DNA of 64,000 bases from Bullera alba (lineage: Eukaryota > Basidiomycota > Tremellomycetes > Tremellales > Bulleraceae). Below are positions 24,368-34,729 of this stretch, piece by piece. The notes under the pieces were generated by a model. It was not told where the DNA came from. It was given only the letters and a program-made list of their open reading frames with translations, and searched no databases. The stretch lies in contig BCIX01000004.1 of assembly GCA_001600095.1 (NCBI GenBank), positions 748,586 through 812,585 on the forward strand, given 5' to 3'. Numbering within the stretch: the stretch's first letter is position 1; the number at the start of each line of letters is the position of its first letter. A program made the position numbers and the translations under genes.

Positions 24368-26147
24368 TTGTAAGTGATGTCCCCTTCTCTTTTCCACCAG
24401 CTCTCGCCCGAGACCACAACCGCCGGTCCTTGCAAATGAAGCTCGTTTGACATCTTCTAGAACTCGACCACGTCTCTCTCGGCTCGCCCGTGGTAGCTCT
24501 GTTGACCGATAATCCTTCGGGCTCGCCTGGTTATCCGACATTGGTAGTGGACTCCTGATCCAAAAGGATACAAGAGTACCAGCCCGCAGGACCTGACCAA
24601 CCGCCTATGTCAGTGCCTTGGTCCCTGGTTTACCGATTATCCTCCTTCCAAGCGCGACCTTGATACCAACTGGCCCGACAAGAGTCCGAACGCGATCCAC
24701 CCTCTGTACTTTGGCCTCTTCAGCGAATACGTCCAAGCTCAGTACCAGCATTTCAAACCCGGAGTCAACAAGTTACCCTCTCTCCTCGCCGAACTGTACG
24801 GTAACATGGTCGACCCCGTTTGGCAATGTCTCAAGATCCGAGCCATACAGATCCTCTCAGAGCCTCACGACGGCGTCCTCAAATGGCCAAGTGCTCTGAG
24901 CCCAACACAGCGAGAGATGTGCCAATGGGACGTTCCTATGAGCGCTGCTGGAAAGCTATGGAGAGAGGTATGTGGTGAGACCGTGATGAATCGCGACAAC
25001 CACTTTGTGAACCGGTACGGCCACTACGGTCCGTCATCCACCGCGTCAGACTATTCAAGGCGCCAACAAAGCCATGTCCGATACGTTATTTGCGACACTG
25101 AAGAACCCTTATACAGAACTGCTCAAGGTGCTCAGAGTCCACGACAACAACGTCAACAATCTCAACGACCTGAACGACCATCGACTGAGCAATATTAACC
25201 CACAACTCTCCAAAAAAGAACTTATCGAGAAACTTGCTACCGTCGACCGAGCTCTCGCGCAGTACGCCGAGTCAGATGCCGTTTTCCACGACTGGTTACC
25301 CGCACTTGGTGACTGGCTTCGAGACCTGGTGGCTTCGTCCGACAATGATACGCTCTCGTCTCCAGGATCTGTCGAAGTATCGGGCAACATACAGCCTCAG
25401 GGGCAGACGGCTAGCAACTCTACCAACCCTGGTCCCGCTGCCGAAGATGGCAGTGACGAGCGAATCCAGATCGCACCACACAGTGCGATCAAACCTCACA
25501 CGCCTCGGAAACCACACGGCCAGGTTCAACTCGGTGGTTTGACTCACACTGGCATGGACATGCATGATCTTATCGGGTACCTCAACATTGGTGAATTCCA
25601 AGATCGGGCAAGACTCCGCTCCAGTTCCAGATCCGAGCTCACCTCGGCCCAAGCGCATCCTCACGAGGATGGCGTCTACTCCCACCCAGATCTCCACATT
25701 GACCGGGAGATCATCAACATTCCTTTCCTCCGCCCTATCTCGACCAAGCATCGATCTACCGGTTTCGAGCGTGTACAGCCACGACACCACCAAGTCGACA
25801 CTGCCGCCTTACAGCTGGCCAGGGGATTCAGCGGAGACGAGAGACTCAACCGGGTCGACACCTTCATCTTCGCCGACGAGCCCGGTCTTGGTAAAACATG
25901 GACATTGTTCAGCTACCACGCCGTTTGAACCGAGGCTCAACAACATCACGGATGCCAGGGGTTTCGCCAATCATCCCAAATTTCAGACCAGCTGGCAAAT
26001 GGAACGACGGGTCAACATTGGTGTCACTCCGGATCAGTCGTCCACTGTGGTCATCGTGGCGTTCCCATCATACTCCGGTCTCACATCCTGGCGCGACTCC
26101 ACGAACTTCATCAACGCCAAGATCGTTCGACTCACCCCTCCCGCCAC

Positions 26148-26213
26148 GACACCCAACAGTGGACGACACCCAACAGTGGACGACACCCAACAGTGGACGA
26201 CACCCAACAGTGG
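26148..26213. repeat. 17-bp tandem repeat, about four copies
   Basis: The unit gacacccaacagtggac is repeated perfectly three times (26148-26198), followed by 15 bases of a fourth. Because 17 is not a multiple of three, each added unit changes the reading frame of the SNF2-like sequence it lies in. Confidence 0.95.
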
Positions 26214-26947
26214 TGGAAGCTCGTCAACCACTACTGGAATCCTCTGTCGTTCTGTCACTCTAGTGGGTTTCGAGGTACTAAGGTGTGTTTCCTCAAGGGG
26301 TGCCATTGCTCTACGGGGTTCCTAGGTCCGCAGTCTCGTCTATCCAACTATCCTTATCGTAATGGTCCGTCCATGACGCGAGGATGCGTCGCTCGCGCCG
26401 CTACCGACTTGAGGATGACTGGAAAGAGATGCAGCGCGGAACGGAAGTCAGGAAGAGGTCGACGTAGCCGGCGGGACCGGTCACAAGAAGAACGAATGGT
26501 ACTCTGACGATGGGAATTGACGATATGCCGATGTCTGTGGACGACGTAGCCTCCCCAGACGGAGACCGACCCATTCACTGGACAGTAAGGTATCAATAGG
26601 TCCTTCTGGATCCCCAGCGACGCCGACGCGGACTGAAAAGAAGGATGGGGGAACAAGGCGCTCTCGATCACAAAGCGCGCAGTATCACCGACAGCATCTC
26701 AGCCACAAAACGAAGACGCATGGACTACGTCAAAGCTCAATTTGCATATCACCGACTGGTACAACATCGCAATGAAGTTACCTTAAACGCTGCAAAAGCG
26801 TGAAATCGGCTCTGCCCGCTTGTGGTCCTCGGTATCGGCTCCTCGAGCGACACTGGCAACTGGAGCTTGTTAGGTGCATATGGTAGTTCTGGGTTAGCTT
26901 CCCTCCGCCAGACGACGAACCTATGGGGTCGCCGCCTGCGATAAAAG

Positions 26948-27018
26948 GAATGACGAGCTGAGATACCGGTTGGAAAATGGTCTGTCCATTCTCGAATCGG
27001 TGTCTCAGCTCGTCATTC
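26948..27018 (+). repeat. 24-bp inverted repeat (stem-loop)
   Basis: Arms 26948-26971 and 26995-27018 pair over 24 positions with a 23-base loop. The only two non-Watson-Crick positions are G-U in a plus-strand transcript. It lies in the decayed tail of the SNF2-like gene. Confidence 0.8.
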
Positions 27019-27056
27019 AGTATATCCCCGCCCATTCGTACCAGGGAGCTGATTGA

Positions 27057-27377
27057 CTGCGCGCGCTGTAGAGCCTTGGTGCTGAGCAGAGTGTAGAGCT
27101 TACGATTCCGACATCTAGGTTGTCACCATCGCTGGCGGTCATCGCGTCTAAGGCATCGATGAGGGCTCATTAAAGAGTCGTACCAGCGACAACGCTGTTG
27201 GCAACTCAGGACGGTCGAAGGGCAACACAAAATCGCCCCGTTGAACTCTGCCAAAACGCCACACATATACAGTCTAGCCTGCTTTGATGCACCGTCTTGC
27301 TGTAAGAGCCTGCGGGAGACGATCATGATCTGCATGAACATACTTTACAACCTGTTGCCCATTGGCTTAGCCGAGCA
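27057..27377. other. Spacer after the SNF2-like relic
   Basis: It contains faint coding-like fragments on the plus strand (for example IYSLACFDAPSCCKS around 27270) but no model I can support. It is also the 3' flank of the bestrophin-like gene. Confidence 0.35.
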
Positions 27378-29442
27378 TTACTGAAAGACCGGCATCCATC
27401 CTTCCCCACTGCGACGACACCTCTGATCCAGTTGCACAACCTCCGCCTCGTCTTCTCCTACCCTTCCGACCAGCCTGGCTCGGTAATACTTCATGAAACT
27501 GGGGCTCAAATCCAGTGATTCGTTCAGAATCTGATTGGCGAATAGCGGCAACGGGTGGTGGTTTTCTACAACATATACTTGTGGTCAGCGAACGTACTAT
27601 CACGGTCATGTGGTGTTCGCTTACCTGACTCGCCGAACACACCGCCGACTTCGGTGATCAAAGCCTCCAGACCCAACAGACACCATCCGGCCACTAGCGA
27701 TATGAGGATAAGATATGGCCCGCGTACGAGGCAGAGCAACGAGCAGGGCAGTGCCGCGAGGTAGATGATCACCAAGTGGGACAAGTGGAGTGTCAACGGG
27801 AGAGGAGGTGGATCTACCCGAGAAATTTAGCTTCGGGACAACGAAGAGAACTTGTTCACTCACTATTCGCCAAACGCTCCGCGTCCCCGAGATGCCTACT
27901 GAGGTCCTTGATTATAGCTAAGCATCTCTCCCGCTTGGCCTCGCTCCAACCACCCCTCTCTGGCGCAAGATTCGCCAGACCCACGACATACGCTTCCATG
28001 AGGCGCAATAGCGCCAGCGGGAGGTTCGGATGTGGAGCTGTCAAATTTGATTTCGGCTTTGTTCCAGCTGATGTAGTCTCTTGGGCGGGGAGATTCAGCT
28101 GTGATAGCTGTTGTCGTAGCTCTGGATCATCGAGATCAAGCGAAGTCGCCGAAATGTTCGATAATGCCTCTTCGGCTTTGAGCTTGATAGCGTCCAAGTG
28201 CCAGTCGTTGTCGACGCCCGCTTTCTCATCGTCCGAGGGTGGTCCTGTGCCTCTCCTACGGAAGCCGGGTCTATTGACATCACCTTGTTTTGGTTTGCCG
28301 GCAGGGGATCCAGCGGTCGAGCGACCAAAGTGCGTTTCGGCGAACCGTACCCTTGCCTCAGTTCGCTTGAGCGATGCGAGATATGATTGTGGTAGCAAGT
28401 CACATAGAGGCGGCTGGGGCAAGGGTCTGGTTTTGAGAAGGTGATGTCTGAAGAATGTCAGACTTGCGTTTCGATCGACCTAGGACCCACTGTAAGGCAA
28501 AGGCGTATCCAACTAGCAATCCGGCTAGCTCGTCTACTCGCTCAGAAGCCAGATCCTCATAAGACCCCTTGCGGCTGGGAGACAAGGCCGCAGGAGTTTC
28601 CTTGTTCGGCCTGGAGCTGGTCTTATTGGCATGCTCGTCTAACGCAATCCCACCCAGATCCTCTGTGGATGACGAAGACCCATTGAGGGAGGGTGACAAT
28701 GCTGCAGCTGTCCATGGGAGTGACGTCTAGCCCGTTGGGTTCAGCTACTGCACCGAATGCGATGATGAACAGGGTAGCTGGACGACTCACCATTCTCACG
28801 CCATCTCTCACTGCTGTCCTTACTCCTACCCAGACCTTCTTCCCCTCATCCCACTTCGACACCGCCGAAGAGAACCTATATGACAGCAGTAGCCCCGTGA
28901 CTAGAAGCTAGTCAGCTTTCATTCAGGCCAAAAGAAGATCAAGTCTGAACTTGCCCATTGACAGAACGCCCACGACTGCTGTGCCCGCTTTTCCTGTCGC
29001 CTCACGGGATATCCAGTTGTGGTTACAGGCATAGATGATACAGTAGGCATATAGAGCCAGAATCGGTAGTTGCCGGGGCGGCAAGCGCGAGCTGCACGAG
29101 TTGTCAGCATGCTATCACGCCTTTGACAAGGCTGAAAGCTGGGCTCACAAGGCATAGGTGAGCAGCTCTATCCTCGATTGCAAGCTGTTCGGGTTATTTT
29201 GAGTCGTGACCTGTGGCCGAGCTCGAACTTGTCTTCGGCGACCCATCGTTCGGGCAAGGTTCCTGGCTATGTAGTCACTGGTGATCTGAACTTATCGCCT
29301 ATCTTGCGAGCTTCTGTGAGGCGAGAGGGAGGAAGAGTCCTACGTTGCAGATGAGGAGGAAGTGTGACTGGTTTGAAGGAATGTTGAAATTGAGATCGCG
29401 TGGACGTTGTTTCGACTTTCGAGCTTTCGAGGACGATCCCAT
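27378..29442 (-). CDS. Bestrophin-like (RFP-TM chloride channel / UPF0187) membrane protein
   Basis: Minus strand, about eight exons, ending GEGWMPVFQ. Ordered landmarks: membrane segments LPILALYAYCIIYACN and AVVGVLSMVTGLLLSYRFSS running into KWDEGKKVWVGVRTAVRDG, the counterpart of the bestrophin signature in which SxR/Y is followed by (Y)xRWWEGRKLW. Then a Ser-rich loop, ELAGLLVGYAFALQWVLGR, PLCDLLPQSYL, LALLRLMEAYVVGL, GDAERLANS and PPPLPLTLHLSHLVIIYLAA. The last segment is LVAGWCLLGLEALITEVGGV, like the conserved GLE-IxxEIxxPF end. The family forms anion channels in animals; fungal members are little studied. One intron has a GC donor (gcaagt). The start at 29442 (MGSSSKARKSKQRP) joins in frame through a 60-nt intron, but an earlier ATG is possible. 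Confidence 0.75.
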
Positions 29443-29543
29443 TTCGTCATTCGACCTCGTCCTCGACGTTCCTGCTCACGATGTCCACGAGGCCGCAGAT
29501 GCTGAACACGCGGCAATAGATCTTTGCAAGTCTCGCAGTCACC
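29443..29543. promoter_or_regulatory. Short bidirectional promoter
   Basis: Only 101 bases separate the start codons of the bestrophin-like gene (-) and RFT1 (+). Any promoter elements must be shared or lie inside the transcripts. Confidence 0.5.
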
Positions 29544-31322
29544 ATGTCAGGCTCGGATGCGGCAGGCCATCAGGCTGAGACCATAGCGGACAAGTCAACA
29601 GGCGATGGGGGCATCGCTCAGGCTTTAGTCACCGGCAGAGCATTGATACTGCTTCAATTGCTGTCCCGACTTTTGACCTTCGCTCTGAATCAGGGTTTGA
29701 TCCGGCTTGCCCCTCCAGAGGTCTTTGGTACTGCCGCCATCCAATTTGACCTCATTTGCTCGACTATCCTATTCCTCTCGAGAGAGGGTATCCGAAATGC
29801 ACTACTCCGTGCCCCGACTCAGACCCAGGACCAAGCTGGAGATGCGGGGGCCATTCGTGAGAGGCAATCTGGTGCTTTAGCCACTGTACCCATTTGGCTC
29901 GGCTTGGTGATATCCACACTGGTCACATCGATCTACCTACGGACGTCGGCTTCAACGACGACATCCCAGCGATCGTTCCACCTCTCACTGGGGCTGTACG
30001 TCCTCTCAGCCCTGCTGGAGTTGTCTATAGAGCCATGGTACATCCGCTCACTAAGAGGCCCCGGGGCCAAACTCCGAGTCCGAGTCCAAGCCGAAGGTGG
30101 AATGGCGATTGTCAAAGCGGTAGTCACCTTCGGATCACTTTACCTCAACCCTGACCGACCTCTACTCAGCTTTGCCTTGGGTCAGATAACCGGTGCTCTG
30201 TTCTTGGCGACACGGTATATCTGGGAGTATGGAGCACAAGGCTTGGTCTGGCCTGGGAAGGTCGATAAGTAAGTTTACTCAGGCGTAGCACGTGCTGATC
30301 AAGCTCAGAGCTCCTCGATTTGACCCCTCTTCCACTTCCTTGGCTATCGCCAATACGAGGCAAAGTGTCGTCAAGCACTTGCTCACAGAGGCCGACCGGA
30401 TAGCTGTCGGACGCATCAGCCCCCTCAAGGAACAGGGAGGATACGCTATAGCCATGAACTACGGTGAGTGAGCTGCAAGAACCGCAAATCGAGCTAACGT
30501 TTCTACAGGTTCTCTGATCGCTCGGATTTTGTTTCAACCGCTTGAAGAGACACTCCTCTTACACTTCTCCTCTACAAATTCATCATCAGCCACCGTCGGC
30601 CCACTGCTATCCTTCATACTCCACATTTCATCACATTTGCTCCTCTTCCTGCCATCATTCCTGCCTCCACTACTGCCCCCAATCTTGCGATTCATCCTGC
30701 CCAGGCGTTACCTGATCACCTCGGCACCGCAGACTTTGGAGCAATATTTGAGCTGGTACATCCCTCTCATGAGTCTGAACGGGATTCTCGAAGCGTTCCA
30801 CGCCGCTACAGCTTCGCCCGCCCAGGTCAAGCGACAGGAGAAATGGATGATGTGCAGTTCGCTAGCATTCGTCGGCTCGCTCTACATCTACACCCAGAAC
30901 CCATCCTCGTCTTCAGGAAACGCTCTGGGGTGGATCAGCGGGATGTCCACGGAACAGGGGTTGATCATGGCAAGCTGTACCGCATCAATAGTCCGTATCG
31001 GCTACGCCTTGTCCCACGCGAGGTCCAAGACCGGACTCAGCCTCAGAGCCTTGGTCCCGCGATATCCCACCTCGATGGCATCAATCGTTAGTGGACTACT
31101 GCTCAGGAGAGTCTTCGCCAGCGGGAGGTGGATGCAGAATTTCGCCAAATGGTGCGAGTTGATGGGGCTCGGCGCGATCTTAGGCGTGCTGACTCTACTT
31201 GTCATGTGAGTCTTCTCGGACGGAAGGGACAATTTGCTCATGATTGGCGCAGGTGGACAGTGGAAAAGGATTCGTTCAGACGCTTACAGGCAGTTCTACG
31301 TGATAAGGAGAAGACCCAGTGA
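29544..31322 (+). CDS. RFT1: RFT1 family ER membrane protein (lipid-linked oligosaccharide translocation)
   Basis: Four exons (29544-30268, 30309-30463, 30509-31205, 31253-31322) encode about 548 aa, the usual length. The N-terminus contains ALILLQLLSRLLTFALNQ, and the family block EVFGTAAIQFDLICSTILFL followed by SREGIRNALLR is clear. Other blocks are ELSIEPWYIRS, KLRVRVQAEGGM, TEADRIAVGRISPLKEQGGY (the central RFT1 signature), GSLIARILFQPLEET and LNGILEAFHAATAS. It has about twelve hydrophobic helices of the MOP flippase-like fold. RFT1 is needed to supply Man5GlcNAc2-PP-dolichol to the ER lumen for N-glycosylation; whether it is the flippase itself is disputed. Stop codons of RFT1 and the converging ARP8 gene are 33 bases apart. 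Confidence 0.95.
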
Positions 31323-31355
31323 TTTTGAGGGTTTAGATGCATGTTGTCACAATCG

Positions 31356-34300
31356 CTAGAGGAACAGACATCTATCCTTTAATGCCCTCGCTCCTATGGC
31401 GTCCCATTCCTCCCGCTGGATCCACATGTCCTGCATCGACTCGAGGTTGCACATCACACTACCGCCCTTCCAGCTAACGAATCTCGGATTGATATTCCGA
31501 GGCGGCAAGACTATCGACACGTCCTGTATTGGCAGTCCCTTTGCCCGAAGCAGTGGCGGGAGCCTGAATCAGATTAGCAGAAGCGCATAAACACTGTACG
31601 AGGGACCCACCTCTCTTGGAGGAAAGCTCCGAGGCCTTTGATCGATGACGAGCCACCGATGAGGAGAATGGTAGAAGCGGCTGCTTTCGCTTTCGCCTCT
31701 GTTGCGCATAGACCGATCGAAGCTGCGATCGCCGCGTCCAATGGAGCCGTCGAAGCCTCGTACACGATTTCTCGGTCCTCCGGCTGTGGTATAGCTTCAA
31801 CGGCCGCAGTGCTACTCTCGGCGGGAGGTGCTTGTGCTTGTGGCCCGTCGTCATTGGTTGGCGGGGGTTCTGGAATCGAACCCGTCTGCCCTGTCGACTC
31901 AACAGGCTCAGAAGGCTGGCCATTGCTTTCGCCGTTGAGCTGAATAGCAGTTGCAGCATCTCCGCCATTGGTGTCTTCAACGACTTTGATTTCGATGTCG
32001 CCATCCTGAACCTGTGCCGCTTCGGCTGATGGTGCGGCAACGACCGGCGCAGCTTGCGGGAAGAGGTGTGTGGTACAGGCTCGCATGGCACCGGTCTTTG
32101 TCATGAATTTTCAGCTAAAGAGGTGGTTGGATGACCCGCAGCTACAAACTCACCGGCTCGTCATACGACGACGTGAGCATATCGTCCACGTCTTCTGTGT
32201 TCCGGATAGCGAATCTGCCCTCTCCTTTCTTCTCCGTAAAGTCGATCTGGAAAAAGCTCAGCTAAGCCTCACATTGTCAGCACTCCCAACTCACCATTCG
32301 CGTATCAAAGAGACACTGTAGCGAAGTCAGCAATGTCCTCAATCTTTCCTGATACAGTGACTCACCAAGGGCGCTAGGACGTTCTCGTCATACGTTCTGA
32401 AGGGGTATTTCTGAGTCAGTCCCACCTCCTTCAGGACATGGAAATCCCAGGATGTACTGGCAACCAGGTGCTACGCAGGGGTCAGCTACTGCTCAGCGTT
32501 GGACTTGACAGCCAAGCTGACCTCTTCGAGGGTGATGGTCTTGATCTTCAGGTTGTCCATCATCTGCCATTGCAGTGGCCTCGACAGGTCGAGCTCCTTG
32601 TACGGAAAATTGGACTTTTGCAACATCGCAGTGAAAGCCGCCGTGATATCGTCGCCTCCGTACGATAGCACCATTCTAGCATTGTTGTAAGCAAGACAGT
32701 GCGATGTGAGGCAGTTTATCACTCACCTTGTGTCTGGATTGATTAAACCTTCATCGACGCAGGATATTGAAGTCTGCTGGGCCCCCATGTCGAGCACACA
32801 GGCACTAGACATTCCTGCACTGAATATGGCGGCAAACGATTCCTGTTCATCTAAATCAGTAGTAGCACCACAACAGACACGGGGCTCATTCCACCCACCT
32901 GATGTATTGCAATCTCCTTGAACCCCATTTCTCCCAGCAACAAACCCGTCATTTCTTGCACGTATAGCCTGTCCCCGTGATCTGGGACCAGGAACACGAC
33001 AGAGTATTTCTACACATCGTCAGCCTGTCATAGCTTCGGATGTCGGCTGAAACGAGCAAGCTGAAACGAGCAATATAGCTACTCACGGAGAAGTCGCGAG
33101 GTGCGATGTTCAGCTCTTTCTTCAGTGAGTCTTGCAGGATCAGGGCTATATCGTCGAGTAACAGCTGTGGAGATTGCCAATCTCTCGTATTGAGCATTCG
33201 ATTTAGAATGGGATATCGGACCTTGTACCCTGATGATTCCGGAAGTTTCAACGCCTGGGTATTGTATCAGCTTGTCCTTCCCCTTCCGATCTCACTTCTT
33301 GTCCAACGAAGTAGTTCTTGTCCTCGACAAGGGTGTAGTCGATCCGGAAAGGATCGTTGTGTTCCGGTATTGGCTCCGGCCTTGCCTTTGCATTAGAGCG
33401 TGAGACTCTCGAGCCTTCCAGAGGATCCGTTCGAAGCTTGTTTGCCCTCAACCTCGCTTTCAGGTAATCCCGTAAATAGCCAATCTTCGCATCGAGCTAC
33501 TTCGAGTCAGAGAGCATAGCTTGAGAGATGATATGCACTCACAGGATCTTGCCATGCCAAATCTTCGTCTCCGGAAGATACCGACCCATGACCATCGTCT
33601 ATCCTTCGCTGCTTGGCTTCTCTCCGTTCTAGGCCTTCGGTCGAGATCCGCTTTGCTCTGCTGCCAGGTACAGGGGGATCTCTGCCCCGATGAGCGGCGT
33701 TGCCAGGTCGAGCTATGCAGTTTGGGACTTCGTGTGGGTAGAACTCCGAGGCTCGTCCGAACCGCAGGTTTCTCGATCCTGGATGAATCACCAAAGTGTA
33801 ATGCAGTGGGTGTAAGGGCTATAAGCAACGTTAGGCATTTCCTGACCGCGTAGTGCGAGGCTCCAGCAAGCCAGATTGCCTGCCTGTCCCATGACTAACC
33901 TCTTCGACAACGGTGTCCTCCGCCGCGAGCCTTTGTTTCTCCTCTTCCCTCTGTGTTTTCTGCATAGCTACCCTCGCCAGGCTCACTTGACGAACAACGT
34001 CGACATTTGACTCCCTCTGAACGAAATCTCCAGCTGGATTCTTAATGTTGTATCTACCGTCCAAAGGATCAGACCGGTTGTTTTCATAGACCGACGATAC
34101 TCACAGGCCTGGCACATGAGCAGACGTGTAGGACAGCAAGCCTTCGAGCTTTTGCTGAACGACACCACTGTCAGTACATTCTGTCTGCCAGTAGATCACT
34201 CCAGCGTACCTTGGGCCGCTTGTATATCCTCTTCGGGGCGGTAGGCACCGGAGTTGACGAGGGCCCTGCGACCGGCTGCTCAGTCGCCATGGGCGTATCT

Positions 34301-34374
34301 ACCGCCGGTCCAGTTGCCGGGGCGACCTCTTCAACGTCAGGGACCATTGGTGCGGGTGGAGGCGAACTGTCCAT
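31356..34374 (-). CDS. ARP8: Actin-related protein 8, INO80 remodelling complex
   Basis: Minus strand, about a dozen exons. The Pro/Ala-rich N-terminus starts MDSSPPPAPMVPDVEE, followed by AKIGYLRDYLKARLRANKLR, NDPFRIDYTLVEDKNYFVGQ and a segment containing YPILNRMLNTRDWQSP and ILQDSLKKELNI. The actin-fold core shows VFLVPDHGDRLYVQEM, ACVLDMGAQQTSISCVDEG, LSYGGDDITAAF and HLVASTSWDFHVLKE. The C-terminus is IVLPPRNINPRFVSWKGGSV, then DMWIQREEWDAIGARALKDR, as in ARP8. About 110 disordered Pro/Gln/Glu-rich residues are inserted in the C-terminal half, before the REIVYEASTAPLD segment. ARP8 with ARP4 and actin forms the INO80 module that binds extranucleosomal DNA. The first ATG is taken as the start. 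Confidence 0.9.
33046..33073. repeat. Perfect 14-bp tandem duplication in an ARP8 intron
   Basis: gctgaaacgagcaa occurs twice without a gap, inside an intron of the ARP8 gene. It is probably a recent slippage event. Confidence 0.9.
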
Positions 34375-34729
34375 GATGCGACACTGTTACAGTCTCGGAA
34401 TTGTGTGAGACGTTGATTGACCTCAATCCGGAGACTTGCAGCCAGCGTCTCGCAGAGTACGGTAGCTCGCTCGTGAGTTGGACCAAGTGGAGGTCAGGAG
34501 GATGGTTTGCCACGTCATGCAGACCGAGTGGCGACTGCCGCCAACTGATAACGTGGTGTGTTGTTGCACGTTACGTAAGTCTGAAAAAGTTGAGTATTTT
34601 GACGCTCCGTCTCGTGCTCACCGCCGAGCAGGCAGCCAAGTCATAACTCATCAGATCTGTTCTTGCTTAACTTTATTGCGTTCCGGCGAGGTCATTTCAT
34701 CATCGCATCAACAGTAGACAATCATCGAT
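34375..34729. promoter_or_regulatory. Divergent promoter of ARP8 and NOP2
   Basis: 355 bases between two opposite start codons. No specific element was recognised. The region should hold both promoters. Confidence 0.45.

Larger units (their letters stand above)
24461..27056 (+). pseudogene. Decayed divergent SNF2-like ATPase gene
   Basis: Protein-like sequence runs through this region in shifting frames. Segment one (SLGSPVVALLTDNPSGSPGY) meets a stop at 24556. One base out of frame, it continues GYKSTSPQDLTNRLCQCLGP and HPLYFGLFSEYVQAQYQHF, through a plausible 82-nt intron (24968-25049), to AMSDTLFATLKNPY. At 25800-25910 it reaches QLARGFSGDERLNRV and FIFADEPGLGKTW, a SNF2 motif I with Pro in place of the usual Met. 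After a second shift near 25925 comes TTDARGF-like sequence and VVIVAFPSYSGLTSWRDS, resembling motif Ia. A 17-bp minisatellite then breaks the frame, followed by KLVNHYWNPLSF. Fragments persist to about 27056 (NDELRYRLENGL). No helicase C-lobe motifs were found. SNF2 proteins are DNA-dependent remodelling ATPases; this copy looks nonfunctional. Confidence 0.6.

Noticed and set aside
27776..28444. 222-codon open frame on the plus strand
   Set aside because: Antisense to conserved bestrophin-like exons; no family match and no splice continuation.
31474..32091. 205-codon minus-strand frame in a second register within ARP8
   Set aside because: Same strand as ARP8 but a different frame; the ARP8 frame carries the conserved actin-fold blocks.
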